From positions 43,118 through 107,117 of the forward strand of contig JAFSMO010000072.1 of NCBI GenBank assembly GCA_017447865.1: 64,000 nucleotides of DNA, read 5' to 3'. The stretch's first letter is position 1; each line of letters opens with the position of its first letter. Positions 24,784 to 33,235 of this stretch are shown here, in pieces. The position numbers and the translations under genes were made by a program. The DNA is from Thermoguttaceae bacterium. GTDB taxonomy: Bacteria; Planctomycetota; Planctomycetia; Pirellulales; Thermoguttaceae. The notes under the pieces are model-generated. The model had not been told where the DNA came from. It saw only the letters and a program-made list of their open reading frames with translations, and searched no databases.

Positions 24784-25743
24784 ATGAGTTTCATTACTTC
24801 GATTCAGGATAAAGCGGAGAATCTTCCGGAGATCACGTGGCGGCTGGCCGAAACTTGCTCGACATTCAAACTGATCCAGCACCTGGGGCCGTGCCCGATG
24901 CCGAGCCACAACGTCGTGGTGGACATTCTGGACGATCTGCTGGAGGTTCTGTATCCCGGATTTGGCCGGCGGAACAACCTGCACATCGGAAGCATTAATT
25001 ACTTCATGGGCGAGATTCTGGACCGCGTGTACGACAAGCTGGCGACGCAGATCACATTGGCGCTTTGTCACGGCATGGCCTGCGGTTCCTCCGAGGATTG
25101 TGCGGGCAAATGCAATGTTTCACTCCGTTCGGAAGTTGAAAAGAAAGGGCAGGAAAAGGCGCTGGCGTTTCTGTGCCGTTTGCCTGAACTGCGGGGGATC
25201 CTCCAAACCGACGTCGAGGCGGCCTACGCCGGCGACCCGGCCTGCAAGTCGTTTGCCGAGGCGATTTTCTGCTACCCGGGCCTGCGCGCGATTTCCGTGT
25301 ACCGGATCGCTCACGAGCTTTGCGTGCTGGGGGTGCCGCTCATTCCGCGTATGATGACCGAGTGGGCGCACAGTCAGACGGGGATCGACATTCACCCGGG
25401 CGCGAAGATCGGCTCCCACTTCTTCATCGACCACGGCACCGGTGTGGTCATTGGCGAAACCTGCGAGATCGGCCAGTGGGTCAAGCTTTACCAGGGCGTC
25501 ACGCTCGGCGCTTTGAGCTTCCCGACCGACGAGACGGGCCAGCTCGTGCGTGGGCAGAAGCGTCACCCGACCATTCACGACCGGGTGGTGATCTACGCCA
25601 ACGCGACGGTTTTGGGCGGCCAGACCGTCATTGGCGAAAACGCGGTGATCGGGTCGAGCGTCTGGGTCACGCAGTCCATCGAACCGAACACGACGGTGAT
25701 GATGGAAAAGCCGAGCCTGCGAATTCGCGCGCCGAAGGAGTGA
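24784..25743 (+). CDS. cysE: Serine O-acetyltransferase
   Basis: A 319-residue enzyme that acetylates serine with acetyl-CoA, the first step of cysteine synthesis. It has an N-terminal helical region (about 1-150) and a left-handed beta-helix of hexapeptide repeats (GIDIHPGAKIGSHFFIDHGT, VVIGETCEIGQWVKLYQGV, then VVIYANATVLGGQTVIGENA). A catalytic His lies in the SQTGIDIHPG-FIDHGTG region. It is the long EpsC/plant-like form with an extended N-terminus rather than the 273-residue E. coli type. No cysK is adjacent. Confidence 0.9.
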   Translation: MSFITSIQDKAENLPEITWRLAETCSTFKLIQHLGPCPMPSHNVVVDILDDLLEVLYPGFGRRNNLHIGSINYFMGEILDRVYDKLATQITLALCHGMACGSSEDCAGKCNVSLRSEVEKKGQEKALAFLCRLPELRGILQTDVEAAYAGDPACKSFAEAIFCYPGLRAISVYRIAHELCVLGVPLIPRMMTEWAHSQTGIDIHPGAKIGSHFFIDHGTGVVIGETCEIGQWVKLYQGVTLGALSFPTDETGQLVRGQKRHPTIHDRVVIYANATVLGGQTVIGENAVIGSSVWVTQSIEPNTTVMMEKPSLRIRAPKE

Positions 25744-25764
25744 ACTGATGGATTTGGAAGCGGC

Positions 25765-26268
25765 TCATTCCTGTTTTTTCAGGTATTTCCGCAAAAAATC
25801 TTTCTGGACCTCCTCGATATTATACGGCGTAAACGCCGATTTCGGGTTGGTCCGCCAGAGCTTCTGCTGAAGGGCAAACGCCTCGTCGAAGCCCAGCCCT
25901 TGCGACTTGCCGAGCCACGCGCAGATGACCATTCCGGTGCGGCCGATACCGCCCCAGCAGTGGACGTTGACCGTGCGGCCCTGTGCGATCAACCCGCTGA
26001 TTTTGGCGACGATCCGGTCCATCTCTTCCATGGTTTTCGGCGGGTGATTGTCCCGAATGGGAAACCGCCAGTACCGCGCGCCGTCCGGCAGGAACTGCTC
26101 GTAAGGGTTCAGCTCCCCCGGCTCGGTCAGGTCGATGAAGTCCGTGATCCCGAACCGGACCATCGCCGCCAGCTTCTCGCTGGAACCGACGTCTTCTTTA
26201 TTGATCGGGTACTCCGAGGCGTACAGATTCTCGTTGATTCGGTAAGAATATTTAGTTGGGACGTTCAT
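25765..26268 (-). CDS. Dual-specificity / tyrosine phosphatase-like protein
   Basis: A 167-residue cysteine-dependent phosphatase. The CX5R loop is HCWGGIGRTG with nucleophile C104 and R110, and the candidate general acid is D73 in IRDNHPP. The fold resembles small dual-specificity and cyclin-kinase-inhibitor-like phosphatases (DSPc/PTP). The start codon overlaps the stop of the upstream leucine-rich-repeat gene (ATGA), so the two are translationally coupled. Substrate (phosphotyrosine, phosphothreonine or other) unknown. Confidence 0.8.
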   Translation of the reverse strand: MNVPTKYSYRINENLYASEYPINKEDVGSSEKLAAMVRFGITDFIDLTEPGELNPYEQFLPDGARYWRFPIRDNHPPKTMEEMDRIVAKISGLIAQGRTVNVHCWGGIGRTGMVICAWLGKSQGLGFDEAFALQQKLWRTNPKSAFTPYNIEEVQKDFLRKYLKKQE

Positions 26269-27740
26269 AATACTTCCTCAAAAGAAATGTGATTTTCTTT
26301 GGCATAGGCTTCTGCTTTCGACCCCTTCGGCGCTCGAATTGTCAGATCAGGACAGTTCGCGAAAGAGTCAGCTTCAATTCTGGTTACACTTTGGGGAATC
26401 ACAGCGGAGGTCAATGAATTGCAGCCCCAAAACGTTTTCCTTTCAATGGCCGTCACGCCTTCGGGAATCACGATGGACGTCAAAGACCGGCAGCAGGCAA
26501 ACGCGCACCGCCCAATCTCCGTTACGCTCTTGGGAATATCTATAAACGTTAAAGACTGGCAGCCATAAAATGTGCCGCGTCCAATCTTTTTCAGGCTTTT
26601 CGGAAGAACCACAGACGTTAGAGATCTGCACCCATAAAACGCGCTGCGCCTAATCTCGGTTACACCATCGGGAATGGTAACGGAAGTTAAAGAACGGCAG
26701 CCGTGAAAGGTGTTACCTTCGATCTCCGTTATTCCGTTGGGAATGACCATGGATGTCAAGGAATCGCAGTCTCTGAACGTATGGCGCCCCAATTTCTTTA
26801 CGTTTGGAGGAATTACCAAGGACGTTAAGGAACGGCAACCGCGAAACGTGTTCCATTCTATCACTTCAACACCATCGGGAATGTCCAGAGAGGTTAATGT
26901 ATTGCAATTAAAGAAAGCGTTGCGTCCTATCTTCGTTACGTTTCGGGGAATGGCTATGGAGGGTAAGGCACTGCATCCACTAAAAGCATGGCCACCGATT
27001 TCCGTCACACTGTCAGGGAGGCCCACAGATGTCATCGAACTGCAGTCCTCGAATGTTCCCCATTCGATTTTTGTCATTCCGTCGGGAATGCTCATGGATT
27101 TTAGCGACGTGCAGCCTTTAAACGCACACCACCCAATCCATTTTACACCGTCTGGAATGGTCAGGGATGTTAAGGAACCGCAGTTCTCAAACGCCTGCCC
27201 TCCAATCGCCTTTACATTTTCAGGAATGTTCAAGGACATTAAAGAACTGCAGCCGGCAAAAGCGCAGTTATCTATTTTGACCACTCTTTCGGGAATCCTG
27301 ACGGAAGTTAAGGAAATGCAGTTTTTGAATGCGCTGACTTCAATTTTTGTCACGCCTTCGGGGATCACCACGGACGTTAAGGAACTGCAATGTGCAAAAA
27401 GGCCGCCTTCAATCGTTGTCACATTGGGAGGAAGGATCACAGATATTAAGGAACTACAGACATCAAATGCATTACCTTCAATTTCCTTCACGCTATCAGG
27501 AATGACCACCGAAGTTAAAGACTTGCAGCCCATAAACGTACCCCATTCGATCCTGGTTACTCCATCGGGAATGACCACGGATTTTATGGAGTCGCAGTCC
27601 TCGAACGCGTCTCCATCAATTCTCTTTACGGGATAGCCGTCTATTTTCGCCGGAATGATGACGGCGGTTTCCGTACCTGTGTACTTCGTGAGCGTAATCC
27701 CTTTTTTGCGGATTTTATATTTAAAGTTCTGGTCTGCCAT
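26265..27740 (-). CDS. BspA-type leucine-rich repeat protein, no signal peptide
   Basis: A 491-residue protein made of about 18 LRR_5 repeats of about 23 residues (SLTSVVIPDGVTKIExxAFxGC). It is preceded by a short cap (FKYKIRKKGITLTKYTGTETAVIIPAKIDGYPVKRI split over residues 5-40) and closed by LTIRAPKGSKAEAYAKEN. Unlike the paralogue at 3334-4575 it begins MADQNFKYKIRKK with no signal sequence, so it should be cytoplasmic or exported by another route. It is in an ATGA overlap with the phosphatase gene. The repeats are diverged enough to be stable at DNA level. Confidence 0.85.
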   Translation of the reverse strand: MADQNFKYKIRKKGITLTKYTGTETAVIIPAKIDGYPVKRIDGDAFEDCDSIKSVVIPDGVTRIEWGTFMGCKSLTSVVIPDSVKEIEGNAFDVCSSLISVILPPNVTTIEGGLFAHCSSLTSVVIPEGVTKIEVSAFKNCISLTSVRIPERVVKIDNCAFAGCSSLMSLNIPENVKAIGGQAFENCGSLTSLTIPDGVKWIGWCAFKGCTSLKSMSIPDGMTKIEWGTFEDCSSMTSVGLPDSVTEIGGHAFSGCSALPSIAIPRNVTKIGRNAFFNCNTLTSLDIPDGVEVIEWNTFRGCRSLTSLVIPPNVKKLGRHTFRDCDSLTSMVIPNGITEIEGNTFHGCRSLTSVTIPDGVTEIRRSAFYGCRSLTSVVLPKSLKKIGRGTFYGCQSLTFIDIPKSVTEIGRCAFACCRSLTSIVIPEGVTAIERKTFWGCNSLTSAVIPQSVTRIEADSFANCPDLTIRAPKGSKAEAYAKENHISFEEVL

Positions 27741-27866
27741 ATTGTTTTTCAGGTTAAAAAATAGTCTCTTTCCTTAGCCCGGCGGGGAACTGTTCCGAGA
27801 TTTGTTTCACGTCCTTGAGTAGTCGTTTGTCTCTTTTTGCCAGGAAATTTCAATAAGAATTCGCTC

Positions 27867-27895
27867 ATTATAAAGCAGCCGGGCCCAAAAATCAA
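27867..27895 (-). promoter_or_regulatory. Promoter for the LRR-phosphatase operon
   Basis: Minus strand: TTGATT (27890-27895), 17-nt spacer, TATAAT (27867-27872), 127 bp upstream of the start at 27740. It stands back to back with the promoter at 27936. Confidence 0.65.
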
Positions 27896-27935
27896 GGAGG
27901 GACTGAAAGTTTTTTGTCTTTTTTGTTTCCGACCC

Positions 27936-27963
27936 TTGACTTTTTAACGAGGTGTGATAAAAT
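27936..27963 (+). promoter_or_regulatory. Promoter for alkaline phosphatase
   Basis: TTGACT at 27936-27941, 16-nt spacer, TAAAAT at 27958-27963, about 80 bp before the ATG at 28043. No obvious Pho-box direct repeat was recognised. Confidence 0.7.
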
Positions 27964-28042
27964 GAATGAAATTTATGCTCCTGCGCATACTTCCCCTGCT
28001 GCGGAGCTTGCACATCTAACCCTCCAACGAAAGGATTTGTTC

Positions 28043-29431
28043 ATGACTGTTATGTCTCGTAAGTTTGCCCGCTTTGTGCTCGGGCTTATCCTTGTTCTGA
28101 CTCTGACGGTTTGCGCTTCGGCCAAAACCAACTACATTCTGATGATCGTGGACGGCGGCGGTGAAGGCGCCTACCGCATCGGTTCCCAGTTCTACACGGG
28201 CGAAGACCGCGGCCTGCCGTATATGAAGCACGAGGACGGCTGGAAAGAATTCGGCTGCACGACCTACAGCAAAAGCGGCGTCGTTCAGGACACCAAAACG
28301 ACCGATTCCGGCACCGAGAAGATCGTGAATTACAGCGAGGACGGCTCCTACAGTCCGGACACGCACTGGCTCGAATTTGAGACCCACATGAAGAACCCGA
28401 CCGACTCGGCGGCTTCCGCGACGGCTTTGAACTCTGGCGTCAAAACCAAGAACGGCCGGATCAATTTCGATGAAAACGGCAAGCAGCTCGAAACGGTCGC
28501 TGACTTTGCGGCCGCCCGCGGTTTTGCGGCTGGTTCGATCACCAACGTCATGCCGTCCCATGCGACTCCTGCGGCCGTGGCCGGTCACAACATGAACCGC
28601 GGAGATGGTGCGAATCTTTGGCGTGAAATGGTGAAAAAGGACGTTCTTTCCGTGGTCATTGGCGCCGCTCACCCGTGGTACGACAAAAACGGTGAACGCC
28701 GCGAAGAAGCCCAGTTCAACCCGTACGGCCCGTCGGAACACGCATGGGGTAGAATTACCACTGAGCCGACCTACCACGGCTGGACCTTCATCGAAAAGCG
28801 CGAAGATTTCCAGAAAATCGCCTCGGGTGAAGTACCCGCTCCGAAAAAACTCATGGGTCTTCCGCAGGTGGCCGGAACGTTCCAGTCGAGCCGCTCGCAC
28901 GATCGGGGACGCAACGAAAACGTCCCGACGCTCACCGAGTGCTGCCTCGCCGGTCTGAATACGCTGAACCAGAACGAAAAAGGTTTTTACCTCATGGTCG
29001 AGTCCGGCTCGGTGGACTGGCTGACGGGCAACGCGCAGCGCACCTGCGAGGAAATGTGCGAGTTCTTCGATGCCGTGCAGGCGATCTGCGACTGGGTCGA
29101 AAAGAACTCCTCGTGGGAAGAAACGACGATCATTCTGACCGCCGACCACGAAACGGGCGCGCTGTTTGGTCCTTTGGCCGACCAGCCCGACACGATGTTC
29201 CAGGCCCCGATCGGCAAAGGAAAGGGCCAGGTCCCGGAATGCAATTTCTTCAAAAAGAGCCACACGAACGCGCCGGTTCCGCTCTTCGTGAAAGGTAAGG
29301 GCGCCGAAAAGTTTGAAGGCCGCGTGAAGTGCACCGACGAAACCTTCGGAAAAATCTGGGGTTTCGAGGGGAAAATCGTCGATAATACGGACGTTCCTCA
29401 AATCGGCAAAGAGCTCTTTGACGGCAAATAG
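28043..29431 (+). CDS. Secreted alkaline phosphatase, PhoA family
   Basis: The start at 28043 is chosen because a GAAAGG site lies 8 nt upstream and a signal peptide follows (hydrophobic core FVLGLILVLTLTVCASA). The in-frame upstream codons from 27914 overlap the promoter. The 462-residue product is a metal-dependent alkaline phosphatase: D37 in LMIVDGGGEGAY, the DS nucleophile pair D121-S122 in PTDSAASATALNSG, and the metal ligands of LTADHETGALFG. It releases phosphate from organic esters outside the cytoplasm. The FGE-domain gene follows after 38 bp. Confidence 0.87.
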   Translation: MTVMSRKFARFVLGLILVLTLTVCASAKTNYILMIVDGGGEGAYRIGSQFYTGEDRGLPYMKHEDGWKEFGCTTYSKSGVVQDTKTTDSGTEKIVNYSEDGSYSPDTHWLEFETHMKNPTDSAASATALNSGVKTKNGRINFDENGKQLETVADFAAARGFAAGSITNVMPSHATPAAVAGHNMNRGDGANLWREMVKKDVLSVVIGAAHPWYDKNGERREEAQFNPYGPSEHAWGRITTEPTYHGWTFIEKREDFQKIASGEVPAPKKLMGLPQVAGTFQSSRSHDRGRNENVPTLTECCLAGLNTLNQNEKGFYLMVESGSVDWLTGNAQRTCEEMCEFFDAVQAICDWVEKNSSWEETTIILTADHETGALFGPLADQPDTMFQAPIGKGKGQVPECNFFKKSHTNAPVPLFVKGKGAEKFEGRVKCTDETFGKIWGFEGKIVDNTDVPQIGKELFDGK

Positions 29432-29469
29432 TTCATCCCCCACTGACCGGGAAAACCGCGCACGATTTT

Positions 29470-30441
29470 ATGCCTAACGTTCAGTTCCATACCGATCCCG
29501 CCCCAGAGAAGCCTTCCCTGCTGAAGCGATTTGGGGCGGAACTTTCGTACTTCTGGAAGCGCCAACGTGACGCGGTTCTCGGTTGGTCCATTCTTTTATT
29601 GCTCTTTCTTTCCTTTCTCGGTCTTTGGAGCTGGTGCGGCAGTCTGACGGGCGTTTATCACTTCTTCCGAAACGGTTTCTCCCGGGACGGTGATTTTGTG
29701 CAGAAGACCGTCCGTCACGGCGAAATGTACGGCCAGAAGCGCGTTTTCGACGTCGAGGGCGTGGAGTTCGTGTTTCGCTGGTGCCCGAGCGGGAATTTTC
29801 GGATGGGCTCCCCCGAAAAGGAGCAGGGGCGTGACCCCGATGAGGCGCTGCACCGCGTGAAACTCACGGGCTTCTGGGTCCTTGAGACGGAAGTCACCCG
29901 CGAAATGTGGGCTTTGGTCATGGGAACGGATCCTCCTGACGAGAAGGAAAAACTCCTGCCCGTCGCGGACGTTTCGTGGGATCAGGCGATGGAATTCTGC
30001 GAAAAGCTCGGCCGAAAGATCCAGTACCGGGTCCAGCTCCCGACCGAGGCGCAGTGGGAGTACGCCTGCCGCGCCGGTTCGGAACGGCCGTTCTGCGGCG
30101 GTGATCTGGACCAGATGGGTTGGTACGAGAAAAACTCCCGCGGAAGGCTTCATCCGGTCAAAAAACGCCGGCATAATGCGTGGTTCCTGTACGATTTCCA
30201 CGGGAACGCCGCCGAGTGGTGCCGCGACGGGTACGACGTGGACTACTACGCGAAATCGCCCGAGGAAAACCCGACGGGGCCGTACTTCAGCAACAAAAAA
30301 GTGGTCCGCGGTGGTGATTTTGCCTCCCCGGCCTCCAAGTGCCGTGCGGCCGAACGCGGCGCGTCCCACGGCGGTGAAGCGGGTTTCCGCGTCGTCGTGG
30401 AGTACGTGAAGCCCAAAAAAGAAAAAACGCCCAGGGTGTAA
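29470..30441 (+). CDS. Membrane-anchored formylglycine-generating-enzyme-domain protein
   Basis: A 323-residue protein with one N-terminal membrane helix (about 37-56) and a C-terminal SUMF1/FGE-sulfatase domain (about 95-318). Characteristic motifs are FRMGSPEKEQGRDPDE, VTREMWALVMGT, RVQLPTEAQWEYACRAGS, and GNAAEWCRDGYD with VVRGGDF. True formylglycine-generating enzymes activate sulfatases. The conserved active-site cysteine pair is not evident here, so it more likely belongs to the large group of FGE-fold proteins used for binding, common in Planctomycetes. It probably shares a transcript with the alkaline phosphatase. Confidence 0.8.
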   Translation: MPNVQFHTDPAPEKPSLLKRFGAELSYFWKRQRDAVLGWSILLLLFLSFLGLWSWCGSLTGVYHFFRNGFSRDGDFVQKTVRHGEMYGQKRVFDVEGVEFVFRWCPSGNFRMGSPEKEQGRDPDEALHRVKLTGFWVLETEVTREMWALVMGTDPPDEKEKLLPVADVSWDQAMEFCEKLGRKIQYRVQLPTEAQWEYACRAGSERPFCGGDLDQMGWYEKNSRGRLHPVKKRRHNAWFLYDFHGNAAEWCRDGYDVDYYAKSPEENPTGPYFSNKKVVRGGDFASPASKCRAAERGASHGGEAGFRVVVEYVKPKKEKTPRV

Positions 30442-30473
30442 AGCTTCACGGGCGTCCCGATTCTAAAAAATTT

Positions 30474-32069
30474 TTAAGTCCACAAATTCCGGTCCAGGAT
30501 CCGGTAGTTGATCGCCTCGCCGAGGTGGTCCGGGAGAATTCTCTCGGAGCCGTCCAGGTCGGCGATCGTCCGGGCGATGCGGAGCACTTTGTCGTGTGCG
30601 CGGGCCGAAAGGCCAAACTGGTTCATCGCGACTTTCATCTGAATGATGCTTTCCTGGTCCAGCTGGCAGAATTCGCGGATCTGCCGCGTCGTCATCTGCG
30701 CATTATAGTAAACCCGGCGGGTCCCCGAGCGGAGTGAATCGCGGAATCCGCCGCCGAGCTCGTAGTTGAAGCGTTTGGCCTGGATCTGGCGTGCGCGCAG
30801 CACCTGCTGGCGGATCTCCGCGCTGGACGTTCCCGTCTGCTTGCTTCCGACCGAAAGCTCCTCGAACGGGACGGCGGGGACTTCCACCTGAATGTCGATG
30901 CGGTCGAGCAGGGGGCCGCTGATCTTCGACATGTAGCGCTCCACCTGGATCGGCGTGCAGTTGCACTGGCGGCGCAAATCGCCCCGGAAGCCGCACGGGC
31001 ACGGGTTCATCGCCGCCACGAGCATGAAATCGCTCGGGAACGTGGCGGTCGCCTGCGCGCGTGAGATCGTGACCTCATGATCCTCCAGCGGCTGACGAAG
31101 GACCTCCAGCGTCCGGCGGTTGAATTCCGGAAGTTCGTCGAGAAAAAGCACGCCGTTATGCGCCAGCGAGATCTCGCCCGGCTGCGGGATGCTTCCGCCT
31201 CCGACCATTCCCGAGTCGCTGATCGTGTGGTGCGGCGCTCGGAAAGGCCTCGTGACGATCAGCGGCGTTTTGGAGGAAATCTTCCCCAGCGAGCTGTAAA
31301 TGCGCGTCGTTTCGAGCGATTCCGCCGGCAGAAGGTCCGGAAGGACCGTCGGGAGCCGCTTCGCCAGCATCGTTTTGCCCGAGCCGGGAGGGCCGATCAT
31401 CAGCATGTTGTGCGCCCCCGCCGCGGCGATCATCATGGCGCGCTTGGCCATTTCCTGACCACGGACGTCCGCAAAATCCAGGTCGTAGTGCGAGAGGTTG
31501 GCGTAGATCTGGTCCAGATTCGACGGCGCGGCGTCCAGGTCCAAGTCCCCCAAAATGAACGAAATGAGCTGCGTCAGGCAGGTGACGGGCAGAACTTCCA
31601 CGGACTCCACGACCGCCGCCTCGGCCGCGTTTTCTTGCGGGACGATCAGACCGCGAATATTAGGATTTTCTTCCATGAGCTTTTCGCAGGCCAACGCCAT
31701 GGAAAGCGCGCCTTTCACGGGCCGGACCTGACCGTCGAGGGCGAGCTCGCCGACCATTACGTACTCTTCCAGACGGTCGAACGGGAGCTGCCCCATGCCC
31801 GCCAGCAGACCCACGGCGATGGGAAGGTCAAAAGAGGCGGCCTGCTTGTGCATCTCGGCGGGCGCCAGATTGATCAGGACCGAATTCCCGGGCTGGGCGT
31901 AGCCGGAGTTTTCCAGCGCCCGCATGACGCGCTGAACGCTTTCCTTAACGACCTGCGAGGGGAGACCGACGAGCGTGACACTTGAACCGCCTTGGGCAAT
32001 ATCGATTTCGACGTCCACCGGAAGAGCGTCGATTCCACTGAGAGTAAGAGTTTTTAATTTAGCTAACAT
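30474..32069 (-). CDS. comM: ComM/YifB family Mg-chelatase-like AAA+ ATPase
   Basis: A 531-residue protein with an N-terminal ChlI/Lon-S5-like domain (MLAKLKTLTLSGIDALPVDVEID; NLAPAEMHKQAASFDLPIAVGLL). It continues with an AAA+ core (Walker A GPPGSGKTMLAKRLP, Walker B GVLFLDELPEF) and a C-terminal domain with the cysteine-containing MNPCPCGFRGD motif. ComM is a hexameric branch-migration helicase that helps integrate incoming DNA during natural transformation. Full-length and without anomalies; divergent from greA. Confidence 0.92.
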   Translation of the reverse strand: MLAKLKTLTLSGIDALPVDVEIDIAQGGSSVTLVGLPSQVVKESVQRVMRALENSGYAQPGNSVLINLAPAEMHKQAASFDLPIAVGLLAGMGQLPFDRLEEYVMVGELALDGQVRPVKGALSMALACEKLMEENPNIRGLIVPQENAAEAAVVESVEVLPVTCLTQLISFILGDLDLDAAPSNLDQIYANLSHYDLDFADVRGQEMAKRAMMIAAAGAHNMLMIGPPGSGKTMLAKRLPTVLPDLLPAESLETTRIYSSLGKISSKTPLIVTRPFRAPHHTISDSGMVGGGSIPQPGEISLAHNGVLFLDELPEFNRRTLEVLRQPLEDHEVTISRAQATATFPSDFMLVAAMNPCPCGFRGDLRRQCNCTPIQVERYMSKISGPLLDRIDIQVEVPAVPFEELSVGSKQTGTSSAEIRQQVLRARQIQAKRFNYELGGGFRDSLRSGTRRVYYNAQMTTRQIREFCQLDQESIIQMKVAMNQFGLSARAHDKVLRIARTIADLDGSERILPDHLGEAINYRILDRNLWT

Positions 32070-32252
32070 TTTTCAAAATCATGGGACACGAGGGAGTTTA
32101 ATTTTTTCCAGTATATCAGATTTTCAGGAAATTTTCCAGTCCCCGGGCGGAATTTTTGGTAAAAAGATTCAAAATTTTGAAATATTTTCTCCAAAAAGAG
32201 GTAGAGGGGCCTTGACGAAATCAACAAAATGTGCAATCATATAGGGCAATCG

Positions 32253-32294
32253 AAGGCAATTCCTTCTTTTAGAGGGAATTGTCTTGCTTTTTTG
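32253..32294 (+). terminator. Intrinsic terminator / attenuator in the greA leader
   Basis: AAGGCAATTCCTTC (32253-32266), a 5-nt loop, GAGGGAATTGTCTT (32272-32285), then GCTTTTTTG. It is a 14-bp stem with a few G-U pairs and a T-run, starting just after a possible promoter (TTGACG at 32212 with a weak -10 near 32236-32243) and ending 29 bp before the greA ATG. Since comM points away, no other plus-strand gene needs it, which suggests attenuation of greA. Confidence 0.65.
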
Positions 32295-32322
32295 TTTGAA
32301 CGGCAGCAGAATTGGAGAAATC

Positions 32323-32805
32323 ATGTCAGCAGAGATTTTTATGACACAAAAGGGCTACGACAAACTTCGTGCCGAAGTCGAGCACATGGAATTTGTTGAA
32401 ATGCCAGTCATTCTTGATCGAATCGCTACGGCTCGAGCGGAAGGCGACTTGAGCGAAAACGCCGAATACCATGGTGCCCGCGAGTCGCAGGGACTGCTTC
32501 AGGCGAAAATCAATGAGCTGAAATACAAATTGAGCATGGCGAGGATCGTTGATCCTTCGACGCTTCCCAAAGATGAAGTTTGTTTCGGCTGTACCGTGCG
32601 CGTTTATGACATGGAATACGACGACGAAGATACTTACACGCTCGTCGGCGCCGGTGAAGAAGATTCCACTAATGGAAAAATTCTGGTTTCCAGCCCACTC
32701 GCAATGGGGCTGATCGGCAAAAAAGTTGGTGAGATTGCAGAGATCCAGGTCCCGGCCGGTCTTCTCCGCTTGAAAATCATGGAAATCACCCGTGAAGATG
32801 ACTGA
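32323..32805 (+). CDS. greA: Transcription elongation factor GreA
   Basis: A 160-residue RNA-polymerase-binding factor that stimulates transcript cleavage in backtracked complexes. The ATG at 32323 follows TTGGAGAA and gives [18 protein letters not shown], the normal GreA start. The coiled-coil contains the acidic tip sequence [17 protein letters not shown] (about 40-56), with the catalytic Asp and Glu. The C-terminal domain includes [22 protein letters not shown]. Length is standard. A terminator-like hairpin in the leader suggests transcriptional attenuation. Confidence 0.95.
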   Translation: MSAEIFMTQKGYDKLRAEVEHMEFVEMPVILDRIATARAEGDLSENAEYHGARESQGLLQAKINELKYKLSMARIVDPSTLPKDEVCFGCTVRVYDMEYDDEDTYTLVGAGEEDSTNGKILVSSPLAMGLIGKKVGEIAEIQVPAGLLRLKIMEITREDD

Positions 32806-32825
32806 ATAAACGAAAGGGAATTCCA

Positions 32826-33050
32826 ATGAAACGCGTTTTTTCATTCCTCAAATACCTGGCTGTCTCGGCGTTCCTTTTTTATGCGACGTCTCCGCTTTCT
32901 CTTTGGGCCGCTGGAGGTCAGGAGGAAAAAGAGGCGCAAGCCTCGCCGTGGGTTTTCCCTTACATGAGTTTTGTGCTTTGTATTTTTCTGGGGATCATGA
33001 TTATTGGTATGCCGACCAAGCGTGACGACAAACCAAAGTTTAATGACTGA
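32826..33050 (+). CDS. Small membrane protein of unknown function
   Basis: A 74-residue protein with an N-terminal hydrophobic segment that looks like a signal peptide (about 8-29, ending LWAAGG), a short acidic stretch, a membrane helix (about 43-62) and a polar tail. It begins 20 bp after greA behind an AAAGGGAA site and ends before a strong terminator, so it is the second gene of the greA transcript. No family recognised. Confidence 0.65.
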   Translation: MKRVFSFLKYLAVSAFLFYATSPLSLWAAGGQEEKEAQASPWVFPYMSFVLCIFLGIMIIGMPTKRDDKPKFND

Positions 33051-33069
33051 AAAGTGACGAGTCTGAAAC

Positions 33070-33125
33070 GACGGATCGTGAATAATGGAAAAATAATTCA
33101 TTATTCGCGGTCCGTCTTTCTTTTT
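33070..33125 (+). terminator. Rho-independent terminator after greA operon
   Basis: GACGGATCGTGAATAATG (33070-33087) pairs with CATTATTCGCGGTCCGTC (33099-33116) with only one or two mismatches and is followed by TTTCTTTTTC. Confidence 0.85.
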
Positions 33126-33141
33126 CGTGGATCAGTGCCCC

Positions 33142-33169
33142 TTGACAAAAAAACAGGATGGAGTAAAAT
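33142..33169 (+). promoter_or_regulatory. Promoter for the 33236 dehydrogenase
   Basis: TTGACA at 33142-33147, 16-nt spacer, TAAAAT at 33164-33169, 67 bp before the ATG. Confidence 0.8.
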
Positions 33170-33235
33170 GTTACCATTCTGTTTTTTGTTTTTAAACTGA
33201 CACTCATACGGAGCGAGTCTCCAGAGGAAGATAGA

